DNA of 64,000 nucleotides, taken from contig NZ_CP033367.1 of NCBI RefSeq assembly GCF_013170845.1, forward strand, positions 4,155,001-4,219,000, in the 5' to 3' direction. Source of the stretch: Mesorhizobium loti R88b. Its GTDB lineage: Bacteria; Pseudomonadota; Alphaproteobacteria; Rhizobiales; Rhizobiaceae. The position numbers and the translations under genes are program-made. Under the pieces are notes generated by a model. The model was not told the origin of the DNA. It saw nothing but the letters and a program-made list of their open reading frames with translations, and ran no database searches. Shown here piece by piece: positions 25,138 to 34,197 of this stretch (its first letter is position 1; each line of letters starts with the position of its first letter).

Positions 25138-27117
25138 ATGATGCTGAATTCCGTTTCCCTAACATTTCCCGATGGCTCCGTCCGCGACTACGACGCGGCG
25201 ATGACCGGTGCCGGTCTTGCCGAATCGATCTCGAAGTCGCTGGCCAAGAAGGCCGTCGCCTACGCCATCGACGGCACCGTGCGCGACCTCAGCGACCCGC
25301 TGGGCAAGTCGGGCAAGGTCGAGATCATCACCCGCGACGATGCGCGCGCTCTCGAGCTTATCCGTCACGACACCGCCCACGTGCTGGCGGAAGCCGTGCA
25401 GGAGATATGGCCGGGAACGCAGGTGACCATCGGACCGGTGATCGAGAACGGATTCTATTACGACTTCGCCCGCAACGAGCCGTTCACGCCAGACGATTTC
25501 CCGGTGATCGAGAAGAAGATGCGCGAGATCATTGCGCGCAACAAGCCGTTCACTAAGGAAGTCTGGTCGCGCGACCGGGCGAAAAAGGTCTTCGCCGACA
25601 AGGGCGAGCGCTACAAGCTGGAGCTGATCGACGCCATTCCCGAGGACCAGGATCTCAAGATCTATGCCCAGGGCGACTGGTTCGATCTCTGCCGTGGTCC
25701 GCACATGGCCTCGACCGGGCAGATCGGCAACGCCTTCAAGCTGATGAAGGTGGCCGGTGCCTATTGGCGTGGTGATTCGAACAACCCGATGCTGACGCGC
25801 ATCTACGGCACGGCCTGGGCTGACCAGGCGCAGCTCGACGCCTATCAGACGATGCTGGAGGAGGCCGAGAAGCGCGACCACCGCAAGGTCGGCCGCGAGA
25901 TGGACCTGTTCCATTTCCAGGAAGAGGGGCCGGGCGTCGTCTTCTGGCATGCCAAGGGTTGGAAGATGTTCCAGAACCTGGTCAATTACATGCGCCGGCG
26001 CCTCGACGAGCAAGGCTACCAGGAGGTCAACGCGCCCCAGGTGCTGGACAAGAGCCTGTGGGAGACCTCAGGCCACTGGGGCTGGTACCGGGACGCCATG
26101 TTCAAAGTGACGGTCGCCGGCGACGACACCGACGACGACCGCGTCTTTGCGCTAAAGCCGATGAACTGCCCGGGTCACGTGCAGATTTTCAAGCATGGAT
26201 TGAAGTCCTATCGCGATCTACCCGTAAAGCTTGCGGAATTCGGCAATGTGCATCGTTACGAGCCATCCGGTGCCCTGCACGGGCTGATGCGCGTGCGCGG
26301 TTTCACGCAGGACGACGCGCATATCTTCTGCACCGAGGAGCAACTCGCGGCCGAATGCCTGCGCATCAACGATTTGATCCTGTCGACCTATGCCGATTTC
26401 GGTTTTGAGGAGGTCAGCGTCAAGCTGTCGACACGGCCGGAAAAGCGCGTCGGCACCGACGAGGCGTGGGACCATGCCGAGGCGATCATGGGCAATGTCC
26501 TTGAAACGATCCGATCGCGGTCGGGCAACCGGATCAAGACCTCGATCAATCCGGGCGAGGGCGCCTTCTACGGGCCGAAGTTCGAATATGTGCTGAAGGA
26601 CGCCATCGGCCGCGAATGGCAGTGCGGCACCACGCAGGTCGACTTCAACCTGCCGGAACGCTTCGGTGCCTTCTACATCGGCTCGGATTCGGAGAAGAAA
26701 CAGCCTGTCATGGTGCACCGCGCCATTTGCGGTTCGATGGAGCGTTTCCTCGGCATCCTGATCGAGAACTATTCCGGCCATTTCCCGCTGTGGTTCGCGC
26801 CGCTGCAGGTGGTGGTGGCGACGATCACCTCCGAGGCAGACGGCTATGCGACCGAGGTGGTGGCAAAGCTGAAGGCCGCGGGACTTCTGGCGGAGGCTGA
26901 TTTGCGCAACGAGAAGATCAACTACAAGGTCCGCGAACACAGCCTAGCCAAGGTGCCGGTCATCCTCGTCTGCGGCAAACGCGAGGCGGAAGAGCAGACG
27001 GTCAATATCCGCCGGCTCGGCTCGCGCGACCAGGAATCGCTCGGGCTTGCCGAGGCGATCGAACGGCTGACCGAAGAGGCGATCACACCCGATCGCCGGC
27101 GCAAGCGCGCCGCCTGA
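25138..27117 (+). CDS. thrS: Threonyl-tRNA synthetase
   Basis: A 659-residue class II synthetase charging tRNA-Thr. In order: an N-terminal TGS domain ([16 protein letters not shown]), the SAD editing domain with [10 protein letters not shown] (zinc-binding HxxxH type), the catalytic core with motif 2 [30 protein letters not shown], zinc ligand Cys in MNCPGHVQI, motif 3 with [17 protein letters not shown], and the C-terminal anticodon-binding domain. AGGAGA lies upstream; the adjacent ATG at 25141 is equally possible and has better spacing. No leader that would act as a T-box is seen. Confidence 0.97.
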   Translation: MMLNSVSLTFPDGSVRDYDAAMTGAGLAESISKSLAKKAVAYAIDGTVRDLSDPLGKSGKVEIITRDDARALELIRHDTAHVLAEAVQEIWPGTQVTIGPVIENGFYYDFARNEPFTPDDFPVIEKKMREIIARNKPFTKEVWSRDRAKKVFADKGERYKLELIDAIPEDQDLKIYAQGDWFDLCRGPHMASTGQIGNAFKLMKVAGAYWRGDSNNPMLTRIYGTAWADQAQLDAYQTMLEEAEKRDHRKVGREMDLFHFQEEGPGVVFWHAKGWKMFQNLVNYMRRRLDEQGYQEVNAPQVLDKSLWETSGHWGWYRDAMFKVTVAGDDTDDDRVFALKPMNCPGHVQIFKHGLKSYRDLPVKLAEFGNVHRYEPSGALHGLMRVRGFTQDDAHIFCTEEQLAAECLRINDLILSTYADFGFEEVSVKLSTRPEKRVGTDEAWDHAEAIMGNVLETIRSRSGNRIKTSINPGEGAFYGPKFEYVLKDAIGREWQCGTTQVDFNLPERFGAFYIGSDSEKKQPVMVHRAICGSMERFLGILIENYSGHFPLWFAPLQVVVATITSEADGYATEVVAKLKAAGLLAEADLRNEKINYKVREHSLAKVPVILVCGKREAEEQTVNIRRLGSRDQESLGLAEAIERLTEEAITPDRRRKRAA

Positions 27118-27135
27118 TTGAACAGCCCTTTGGTG

Positions 27136-27167
27136 ATGGCGGTGGAGCGATCCACCGCCATTTTCAT
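27136..27167 (+). terminator. Rho-independent terminator after thrS
   Basis: ATGGCGGTGGA, loop GCGA, TCCACCGCCAT form an 11-base perfect stem followed by TTTCAT. It lies 19 bases past the thrS stop codon. Confidence 0.85.
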
Positions 27168-27200
27168 ATCCTTGTCACGCCGATCTTGTAACGAGCCCCC

Positions 27201-28139
27201 ATGCTCAAGCTGAAATTGCGCGAAAAACCATTTCCCGAACTTTCCTATGCCAATCCGCATCAGCCGGTGCTGACGCGCTGGGTCATTCATTCCATTGAAG
27301 GCCTGTCGGGGCGCGACCGCTATGCCGCGCTCTATGATTTCTGGCGCCGCCAGGTGGTGCCATCAGGCGAGCGCATATTCAGCCGAATGCTTGACCTGAT
27401 CGACGTGCGGATACGGACCGCGGACCAATGGCCGCCCGCGCCATTGCCGGAGACGCCGCTGGTGATCGTGGCCAACCATCCGTTCGGCATAGGCGACGGG
27501 ATTGCCGTGCTGTCACTGGTGGAGCAACTTGGGCGGCCGTTCCGGGTGATGATCCACAAGGATCTGCTCAAGATCCGCGAGATGGAGCCCTATTCGCTGC
27601 CGATCGACTTTTCCGAGACCAAGGACGCGCTGAAGAACAACATGGCCGTACGCCATGAAGCGGTGCGGCTGCTGAAGGAAGGCGTCACCATCGTGGTGTT
27701 TCCCGCCGGGGGCGTCGCCACCGCCCCGAAAGGCTTTGGCCGGGCGCGCGACCTGCCATGGAAGATGTTTCCGGCACGCCTGGTCCAGGATGCCAAGGCG
27801 TCGGTTATCCCAATGCATTTTTCCGGACAGAACGGCCGGCTGTTCCATCTGATCAGCGGGCCGATGAATATGGCCGAGCGCGATGGCCGCGTGGCCAAAT
27901 TCGTCGGCAAGGCATCGCTGACATTGCGCCTTTCGATGCTCATCCACGAATTCGCGCGGCTGTCCGGCAAGGCGATCGACGTACGAGTCGGCGAGGTGCT
28001 GAGCTGGAGCGAACTCGAGCCGCTACGCGATCGCAAGGCATTGCTCGACCGGCTTTACCGCGGTGTGTTCGATCTGGCGCCGCAGCTGCCGCGCCGCCGG
28101 ATTCCCTTCCTGCCGGCACGGACCAAGCTGGCTGCCTGA
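27201..28139 (+). CDS. Lysophospholipid acyltransferase family protein (PlsC-like)
   Basis: A 312-residue acyltransferase-fold protein. The catalytic histidine/aspartate box is in VIVANHPFGIGDGIAVLSL, and the substrate-binding glycine motif in VVFPAGGVATAPKGFGRA. Such enzymes move an acyl chain to a lysophospholipid or related acceptor at the inner face of the membrane. The NHPxG-xDG form of the box resembles the OlsA/hemolysin-like subgroup, so ornithine-lipid or phosphatidate synthesis are both possible. A stand-alone gene after the thrS terminator. Confidence 0.85.
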   Translation: MLKLKLREKPFPELSYANPHQPVLTRWVIHSIEGLSGRDRYAALYDFWRRQVVPSGERIFSRMLDLIDVRIRTADQWPPAPLPETPLVIVANHPFGIGDGIAVLSLVEQLGRPFRVMIHKDLLKIREMEPYSLPIDFSETKDALKNNMAVRHEAVRLLKEGVTIVVFPAGGVATAPKGFGRARDLPWKMFPARLVQDAKASVIPMHFSGQNGRLFHLISGPMNMAERDGRVAKFVGKASLTLRLSMLIHEFARLSGKAIDVRVGEVLSWSELEPLRDRKALLDRLYRGVFDLAPQLPRRRIPFLPARTKLAA

Positions 28140-28166
28140 ACTTGGAAATATCCCGCCGAAGGGCGG

Positions 28167-29129
28167 CTAATCCGCGCCTTCTTCGGGATCCATCGCCGCG
28201 GCTTCCGTCGCCAGAACCTCAATCTCCAGGTTCTGCCCGGCCACGACCGTAAAGTCCTTCTGGTAGATGCGGTCGCGGTTCTTGGCGATGATGGTGTAGT
28301 CACCCTCGGCCAGCACCATCGAGGCGAAGGCGCCGACGGTTTCCTTGATCGGATCGCCGGATTCGTTGAGCAGCGACCACGACGTGTCGGCGATCGCTTC
28401 ACCACCGGCCTCGCGCACCAGCTTCATCGTGATCTCGGCGGCGTGATGCTCGACGGTGGCTTCGGTCAGCTTGCCGGCCTCGACGCGGATGTCGGAGCGG
28501 ATGACCGCATTGACCGCGCCGTAGGTCGACACGACGTGATAGATGCCGGCATTGAGCCGCACGACGCTGTTAGGCTCGACATCGGGAATGATCAGAGCGC
28601 GGTCGCCATTGGCCTCGGCGGTGCCCTCATAGATCGAGAAGCGCAGTTTTTTCGGGGGAATGCGCACGCCGCCGGACAGAACCGCGTCAAGCTTCAGGCC
28701 GCCGGCATCGAGCACCAGGCTTTCGCGCTTGGCTTCCTTGCCGACTGTGATGCGCTTGGTGGCGCCGGCGCGGCCATAAGAGGCGTGGACCAGATAGCTG
28801 CCGGGTTCGAGTTGGAAGACAGCGCTGCCGCCATGCGCGGAGGCGACCATAGGCAATTTGCCGTTGACGGCTTCAGGCTTGAAGACACGCCAGACCAGGC
28901 CGCGGGTGATGTCGGTGCCCTTGTCGGTCAACTGGGCCGACAAGGTGAGGGCGCCACCGCCTCCGAGCGCCAGCGGGGTTTCGCTCTTTGGCGTCGCGTA
29001 GCTCGAAATTCCGGGAAGTTTCAGGTCACTGACGCCGTCCTTTTCCTGCGCGACAGCCATGGAGACCGGCAGCAGGAACAGCGCGGCGCAGAGCCGGATC
29101 AGGAAAAGACGCAGTCGCCCCTCAAACAT
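28167..29129 (-). CDS. Secreted protein with about three beta-rich repeats, unknown
   Basis: About 320 residues with a signal peptide (MFEGRLRLFLIRLC... ending SMAVAQ). The mature part shows roughly three repeats of 85-95 residues, each containing a strand pair, an L-x-AG-Y or LEPGSYLVHASYG-like turn, and a following V-x-V-x-AG element (ASYGRAGATKRITVGK; STYGAVNAVIRSDIRVEAG; YTIIAKNRDRIYQKDFTVVAG). This resembles carboxypeptidase-regulatory or Ig-like folds that pack side by side. The C-terminus is acidic (DPEEGAD). No function is known. An upstream TTG at 29165 is a less likely start. Confidence 0.65.
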   Translation of the reverse strand: MFEGRLRLFLIRLCAALFLLPVSMAVAQEKDGVSDLKLPGISSYATPKSETPLALGGGGALTLSAQLTDKGTDITRGLVWRVFKPEAVNGKLPMVASAHGGSAVFQLEPGSYLVHASYGRAGATKRITVGKEAKRESLVLDAGGLKLDAVLSGGVRIPPKKLRFSIYEGTAEANGDRALIIPDVEPNSVVRLNAGIYHVVSTYGAVNAVIRSDIRVEAGKLTEATVEHHAAEITMKLVREAGGEAIADTSWSLLNESGDPIKETVGAFASMVLAEGDYTIIAKNRDRIYQKDFTVVAGQNLEIEVLATEAAAMDPEEGAD

Positions 29130-29283
29130 GCCTTGCTTTGAAGCCCATGGCGGTGGCAATTTCAAGGCTTAAGAGTCCGATCCGTGGCTCTTCCGCCCGG
29201 CGCTTGCGCGCCTTTGCCCGAGCCGCCCGAATTCCCGATGGTGCGCTTCAGCTCAAAACAGAGTGTTTAGGAGACTTGCGCCC

Positions 29284-29868
29284 ATGGCGTCGCCGATCAT
29301 CGACTTCCTGCTGACCCGAAATTCAGCACCGATTCTGGACCTCAAGGAACCTGCGCCGAGCGACGCCGACATCGCCACCATGATCGCCGCCGCCACGCGC
29401 GTGCCCGACCACGGCCGGCTCGAACCCTGGCGCTTCATCCTCTATCGCGGCGATGTCCGCATCGAGATCGGCAGACAATTGGCGGCGCTTGCCGAACAGC
29501 GCGAGGGGCCGTTGCCGGAAGGCCGCCGCAACCAGGAACTGGCGCGCTTTTCCCGCGCGCCGCTGGTGATCGGCGTTGTGTCGGTGCCCAGGGAAAATCC
29601 AAAAATCCCGCAATGGGAGATGTTCCTGTCCGGCGGCATGGCGGCGATGAACCTGATGATTGCCGCCAATGCGCTGGGCTACGGCACCAACATGATCAGC
29701 AACTGGTATTCCGACGAGCCGGAGGGCAGGGCGATCCTTGGACTGGCGCCGCAGGAGCGCGTCGTCGGTTTCATCCATATCGGCTCCTATGCCGGCCCGG
29801 CGCCGGAACGGCCACGGCCTGATCCGGCAAAACTCTATGCCGATTATTCAGGGCCTTGGGCGGGCTGA
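29284..29868 (+). CDS. Nitroreductase family protein
   Basis: A 194-residue FMN-dependent oxidoreductase of the NfsA/NfsB/YdjA fold. It opens with FLLTRNSAPILDLKEPAPSD, has RVPDHGRLEPWRFILYRG for FMN binding and a GAAMN-like part GGMAAMNLMIAANALGYGTNMIS. This pattern is closest to the YdjA subgroup. The substrate is unknown. AGGAGA is nine bases before the ATG. The next gene, a flavin reductase, begins on the base after its stop codon, so the two are probably translated together. Confidence 0.9.
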   Translation: MASPIIDFLLTRNSAPILDLKEPAPSDADIATMIAAATRVPDHGRLEPWRFILYRGDVRIEIGRQLAALAEQREGPLPEGRRNQELARFSRAPLVIGVVSVPRENPKIPQWEMFLSGGMAAMNLMIAANALGYGTNMISNWYSDEPEGRAILGLAPQERVVGFIHIGSYAGPAPERPRPDPAKLYADYSGPWAG

Positions 29869-30477
29869 ATGTTCTACGAACCGTCCAAGGGGCACGGGCT
29901 GCCGCACGATCCGTCGAAGGCGATCGTCGCGCCACGCCCGATCGGCTGGATATCGACGCTGAACGAGGCGGGCGAGGTCAATCTCGCGCCATACTCCTTC
30001 TTCAACGCCGTTTCGACGCGGCCCTTCATCGTCTGGTTTTCCTCGGAGGGCGAGAAGGACAGCGCCTCCTTTGCCCTGGAAACAGGCGAGTTCGTCGCCA
30101 ATCTGGTCAGCCGCGATCTGGCCGAGAAGATGAATTACACCTCCGTCAACGCGCCGCGCGGCGTTAACGAGTTCGTCTATGCCGACCTCGCCATGGCGCC
30201 TTCGCGCCTCGTCAAGCCACCGCGCGTGGCGGCGGCGCCCGCCGCGCTGGAATGCCGGGTGACGGAGGTGTTCCGCCCGAAGGCGCTGGACGGAACACTG
30301 ACCAGCGCCGTCGTCGTCGCCGGCGAAGTGGTCGGCGTGCACATCGACGATGCCTTTCTGAAAGACGGCCTGTTCGACATCACCAAGGCCGGCAATGTCG
30401 CTCGTCTCGGCTACATGGATTATGCCAGCGTCAGCGATGTCTTTTCGATGCGCCGGCCACGCTGGGGCAAGGAATAG
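29869..30477 (+). CDS. Flavin reductase family protein
   Basis: A 202-residue protein of the FMN-binding split-barrel flavin reductase family. The start MFYEPSKGHGLPHDPSKAIV and the following APRPIGWISTLNEAGEVNLAPYSFFNAVS are diagnostic, with TRPFIVWFSS and later CRVTEVFRPKAL. It likely supplies reduced flavin or reduces a small substrate. The ATG abuts the stop of the nitroreductase gene (TGA then ATG), implying joint expression and a linked redox role. Confidence 0.9.
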   Translation: MFYEPSKGHGLPHDPSKAIVAPRPIGWISTLNEAGEVNLAPYSFFNAVSTRPFIVWFSSEGEKDSASFALETGEFVANLVSRDLAEKMNYTSVNAPRGVNEFVYADLAMAPSRLVKPPRVAAAPAALECRVTEVFRPKALDGTLTSAVVVAGEVVGVHIDDAFLKDGLFDITKAGNVARLGYMDYASVSDVFSMRRPRWGKE

Positions 30478-30492
30478 GCCGGGCTTGGCAAA

Positions 30493-31203
30493 TCACCGCG
30501 CCTTATCGGCTTTCCGCCGGGCTGTCATGACGGCCCTGACATAGCCGGGTTCACCGATCCGAATGCTTCCATCGGCGAGGCCGAGTATGCGGTCGAGAGC
30601 GATCTCGTACAGCCTGACGCGTCTTTCCAGGACATCGATCGCGACATCCATATCGGCGTCGCTGCCGCCGGCGATCGCCTTGCCAACGACGTCATGCGTG
30701 GCCATGCCGAACTGCATGACGATGTCGGCGACACCCTCCGGATCGAAGGTCCTGAAGCTGCCGTCTTCGACACCTTGCCGAATGATCTTGACCAGCAGTG
30801 GTGAAAACGACGCGCTGGCGGCCAGATTGATGCGGTGGAAAAGCACCAGGTTCTCAGGCCGAAACATGGTCTCGAAAAGAGCCCAGGCCTCCGTCGCGGT
30901 CTCGATCTTGGCTCGCCGCGACTGGGAGAGCAGGCTGTTCAGGCGGCCAAGCGGGTCAAGGTCGGGATCGTCGAATATAGCTTGAACCCCAGCCAGCGCC
31001 TGTCGTGCGAAGCGGCTGGCCAAGGCTTCCAGAAGAGCCTCCTTGGAGGGAAAGTAGTGATAGAAGGCGCCCTTCGAGATGCCGGCGGACGCAATCACGT
31101 CGTTGAGGCTCGCTTTGTCATAGCCCCGCGTCAGGAACAGGGCTTGGGCGTGGTCCAGAAGTTCTTCTCGCCTGAGTTCCGGATGCTTGACGACACGGGG
31201 CAT
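30493..31203 (-). CDS. TetR-family transcriptional regulator
   Basis: A 236-residue repressor. The N-terminal helix-turn-helix is at about residues 10-55 (ELLDHAQALFLTRGYDKASLNDVIASAGISKGAFYHYFPSKEAL), and the remainder is an all-helical ligand domain. The start MPRVVKHPELR at 31203 is chosen; the frame extends upstream into the operator region. It is divergent from a methyltransferase gene, and two palindromic sites lie between them, so the pair is very probably a regulator and its target. Ligand unknown. Confidence 0.9.
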   Translation of the reverse strand: MPRVVKHPELRREELLDHAQALFLTRGYDKASLNDVIASAGISKGAFYHYFPSKEALLEALASRFARQALAGVQAIFDDPDLDPLGRLNSLLSQSRRAKIETATEAWALFETMFRPENLVLFHRINLAASASFSPLLVKIIRQGVEDGSFRTFDPEGVADIVMQFGMATHDVVGKAIAGGSDADMDVAIDVLERRVRLYEIALDRILGLADGSIRIGEPGYVRAVMTARRKADKAR

Positions 31204-31274
31204 GACCAAACCTTCTGCACGCGATGGCTGTTCCCGTCCAGCACGGGATACCAGATGAGGGTCGGCTTGAATTA

Positions 31275-31309
31275 TAGACCATTGGTCGGTATGATAGACC
31301 ACTGGTCTA
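31275..31309. promoter_or_regulatory. Paired TetR operator sites
   Basis: Two 15-base palindromes with centres exactly 20 bases apart: TAGACCA-T-TGGTCGG at 31275-31289 (two mismatches at the end) and TAGACCA-C-TGGTCTA at 31295-31309 (perfect). They lie in the 147-base gap between the TetR gene and the divergent methyltransferase gene. Size and symmetry are typical of TetR-family operators; assignment to this regulator is inferred from position. Confidence 0.75.
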
Positions 31310-31350
31310 TTTCAGACAATGCCGCGGGGGCAAACCGTGGAAGGTCGATC

Positions 31351-32025
31351 ATGATCGCGAAATTGGTTCTTCAGACATTCATCTGGTTCGGCGTCATGGG
31401 CGCCTTGCTCTTCCTGTCGGCCGGCACGCTGCATTGGCAGGGGGCCTGGGTCTATCTTGTGGGGATGGTGGGGCTCAGTCTCATCCTGGGAATTACGCTG
31501 GCGCAGCGCGACCCCGGCCTGATGAATGAGCGGCTGAGCCGTCCCATCCAGAAGAACCAGACAGCGGCCGACAAGGTCCTGCTGTCCATACTGCTGCTCG
31601 CCATCCTTGGCTGGCAGATCTTCATGGGCTTCGACTTCCGTTTCGGCTGGTCGACGGTTCCGGTCTGGGCACAGGTGGTCGGCACTCTGGTCCTGCTGGT
31701 CGGAATCTGGATCTGCTACCTGACCATGCTGGAGAACAGTTTCGCGGCGCCCGTCGTGAAGATCCAGGATGAACGCGGACAGCACGTGATCACGACGGGG
31801 CCTTATAGTCATGTCCGCCATCCGATGTATGCCGGCGCCATCCTGTTCTTCGCCGGCACGGCACTCCTGCTCGGCTCCTGGTGGGGGCTGGCATCGGTGC
31901 TCGTGTTCGTCGTTCTCCTAGCCATTCGCACCTTCATCGAAGAGAAAACGCTTCGCGCCGGCCTGCGCGGCTATGACGACTATGCAAATGAGGTTCGCTA
32001 CCGTCTGATCCCGATGGTCTGGTAG
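31351..32025 (+). CDS. Isoprenylcysteine carboxyl-methyltransferase-family membrane protein
   Basis: A 224-residue integral membrane protein with about five to six hydrophobic helices. The C-terminal part carries the family signature TTGPYSHVRHPMYAGAIL, then EEKTLRAGLRGYDDYANEVRYRLIP, which binds SAM in ICMT/PEMT-like methyltransferases. Bacterial members have mostly unknown acceptors. GGAAGG lies six bases before the ATG. It is divergent from a TetR gene with paired operators, so it is probably induced by a small molecule; a role in modifying or tolerating a lipophilic compound is a guess. Confidence 0.85.
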   Translation: MIAKLVLQTFIWFGVMGALLFLSAGTLHWQGAWVYLVGMVGLSLILGITLAQRDPGLMNERLSRPIQKNQTAADKVLLSILLLAILGWQIFMGFDFRFGWSTVPVWAQVVGTLVLLVGIWICYLTMLENSFAAPVVKIQDERGQHVITTGPYSHVRHPMYAGAILFFAGTALLLGSWWGLASVLVFVVLLAIRTFIEEKTLRAGLRGYDDYANEVRYRLIPMVW

Positions 32026-32127
32026 CGGTCAGGCGAAGTGTCTGCCGCCCTCGCACGCCAGCCATCGCAGTGAATTCCTTAGCCGTGAACACGCGAATAG
32101 CGATTCCCCTTCACCCGAACACAGGCT

Positions 32128-32228
32128 AGAACGGTTCACCGTTTCACAGAAACGGCAAACCGCTCTAACTCTTTGTTTTGACGCAATTCCGGACGGAAAA
32201 CCGTTCACACTTTTCCTGGAATTGCTTT
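32128..32228. repeat. Rhizobial intergenic palindromic repeat (RIME-like)
   Basis: Two hairpins in tandem. The first (32128-32166) pairs AGAACGGTT with AACCGCTCT (one mismatch) and CGTTT with AAACG around CACAG. The second (32183-32225) pairs GCAATTCC with GGAATTGC and GGAAAA with TTTTCC. From memory, the segment around GACGCAATTCCGGACGG is a very common intergenic repeat in Mesorhizobium and relatives. It lies between the methyltransferase gene and the channel gene and could also act as a transcriptional or mRNA-stability element. Confidence 0.7.
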
Positions 32229-32295
32229 AAGAGAGCGGCTTCGGCGTTGCGTTGGCGCGCGTCGACCTTGGGGATAGTGCGGGGGCAGCGGCGAC

Positions 32296-34197
32296 ATGAA
32301 GAAACGAGACTCGCTGGCAACCCGGCTGCGCTACCAGTTCGACAGGAGCATGGCCGCCGGCCCGATCGCGCTGATCGGCTGGCTCGCCATCGTTTCCCTG
32401 CTGATCATCATCGCCGCCGCGGCTTTCCTTGCGGTGACCCGCATCGCACCGGAGGGCGGTGAGCCGCTGGGCTTCTTCGAAGCGTTCTGGGAATCGCTGA
32501 TGCGCACGCTCGATTCCGGCACGATGGGCGGGGACACCGGCTGGGCCTTCCGTCTCGTCATGCTGGTCGTCACGCTTGCCGGCATCTTCGTCGTGTCTGC
32601 CCTCATCGGCGTGCTCAGCGCCGGTGTCGACGGCAAGCTCGATGAATTGCGCAAGGGCCGCTCGCGCGTGCTGGAGGCCGATCACACCATTATCCTCAAC
32701 TGGTCGCCATCGATCTTCGACGTCATCTCCGAACTCGTCATTGCCAACGCCAGCCGCCGCCGTCCGCGCATCGTCGTCATGGCCAATATGGACAAGGTCG
32801 AGATGGAGGACGAGATCGCGGCCAAGGTCGGCAAACTGGGCAATACGCGCGTCATCTGCCGCAGCGGCGACCCAACCGATCTCTATGACCTGGCCATCGT
32901 CAACCCGCAGACTTCGCGGTCAGTCGTGGTGCTGTCGCCGCAAGGCGACGACCCCGATTCGCAGGTCATCAAGACGGTGCTGGCGCTGGTCAACGACCCG
33001 GGCCGGCGCACCGACCCCTACAATATCGCCGCCGAGATCCGCGATGGCAGGAATGCCGAGGTCGCCCGCGTCGTCGGCGGAGCCGAGGTGCAGCTCGTGT
33101 TGGCCGACCAGCTGATCTCGCGCATCGTCGTGCATTCGAGCCGGCAGTCGGGTCTGAGCGGCGTCTATTCGGAGCTGCTCGATTTCGACGGCTGCGAAAT
33201 CTACACGACCGAGCAGCCTGATCTCACCGGCAAGACCTTCGGCGAGGCGGTCATGGCCTATGAACACTGCGCGCTGATCGGGCTTTGCGACCAGAAGGGG
33301 CGCGTCAATCTCAACCCTTCGTCGGACCTCGTGATCGGCAAGGACATGCGCGCCATCATCATCGCCGAGGACGATGCCGCGATAAAGCTCGGAAGCTCCG
33401 GGATCAAGATCGATGCGGCGGCGATCCGTGGGCCGCGGCCCATCGAGCCGAAGCCCGAGCGCACCCTGATCCTCGGCTGGAATCGGCGCGGCCCGATCAT
33501 CACCTATGAACTGTCGCGATACGTCGCGCCTGGGTCGATCCTGACCATCGCCGCCGACACACCCGGCCTCGAGCAGGAAGTTGCCGAACTGCCGGTCGCC
33601 GGCGACAATCTGTCGGTTTCCTGCCGCATCACCGACACATCGAGCAGCACCGCCCTGGCAAGCCTGGACGTGCCGTCCTACGATCACGTGCTCGTCCTCG
33701 GCTACAGCGAAACCATGGCAGCGCAGCCGGCCGATACGCGCACGCTGGTGACGCTATTGCATCTGCGCAAGATCGCGGACGATGCCGGCACGCACATCTC
33801 GATCGTCAGCGAGATGATCGACGTGCGCAACCGTGAGCTTGCGGCGGTGACCAAGGCCGATGATTTCGTCGTCAGCAACAGGCTGGTCAGCCTGATGCTG
33901 GCGCAGGCGTCGGAGAACCAGTACCTCGCCGCGATCTTCGATGACCTGCTCGATGAACAGGGCTCCGAAATCTACATGCGCCCGGTCGGCGACTATGTCG
34001 CCATCGATCAGCCTGTGACGTTCTGGACGATCGCGGAATCGGCGCGGCTGCGTGGCGAGATCGCCATCGGCTACCGGCGCATCCGTGCCGGAGACACCGA
34101 CCAGCGGGCACTGGGCGGCGTTACCGTCAATCCGCTGAAGTCGGAAGCGCTGGCCTATCTGCCCGAGGACCGGATCATCGTGCTGGCGCGGGATTAA
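32296..34197 (+). CDS. CASTOR/POLLUX-like ion channel protein with RCK-type domains
   Basis: A 633-residue membrane protein. Two transmembrane helices (about residues 22-47 and 85-108) flank a short pore-like segment, WESLMRTLDSGTMGGDTGW. Cytoplasmic NAD-binding (RCK/TrkA-N like) domains follow, with HTIILNWSPSIFDVISELVIA and RTLILGWNRRGPIITYELSRY as the two nucleotide-binding strands. This architecture and the SGTMGGD filter region match bacterial relatives of the plant nuclear channels CASTOR and POLLUX/DMI1. It likely conducts K+ or Ca2+, but the ion is not shown by sequence. Converges with the CitE-like gene. Confidence 0.88.
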   Translation: MKKRDSLATRLRYQFDRSMAAGPIALIGWLAIVSLLIIIAAAAFLAVTRIAPEGGEPLGFFEAFWESLMRTLDSGTMGGDTGWAFRLVMLVVTLAGIFVVSALIGVLSAGVDGKLDELRKGRSRVLEADHTIILNWSPSIFDVISELVIANASRRRPRIVVMANMDKVEMEDEIAAKVGKLGNTRVICRSGDPTDLYDLAIVNPQTSRSVVVLSPQGDDPDSQVIKTVLALVNDPGRRTDPYNIAAEIRDGRNAEVARVVGGAEVQLVLADQLISRIVVHSSRQSGLSGVYSELLDFDGCEIYTTEQPDLTGKTFGEAVMAYEHCALIGLCDQKGRVNLNPSSDLVIGKDMRAIIIAEDDAAIKLGSSGIKIDAAAIRGPRPIEPKPERTLILGWNRRGPIITYELSRYVAPGSILTIAADTPGLEQEVAELPVAGDNLSVSCRITDTSSSTALASLDVPSYDHVLVLGYSETMAAQPADTRTLVTLLHLRKIADDAGTHISIVSEMIDVRNRELAAVTKADDFVVSNRLVSLMLAQASENQYLAAIFDDLLDEQGSEIYMRPVGDYVAIDQPVTFWTIAESARLRGEIAIGYRRIRAGDTDQRALGGVTVNPLKSEALAYLPEDRIIVLARD

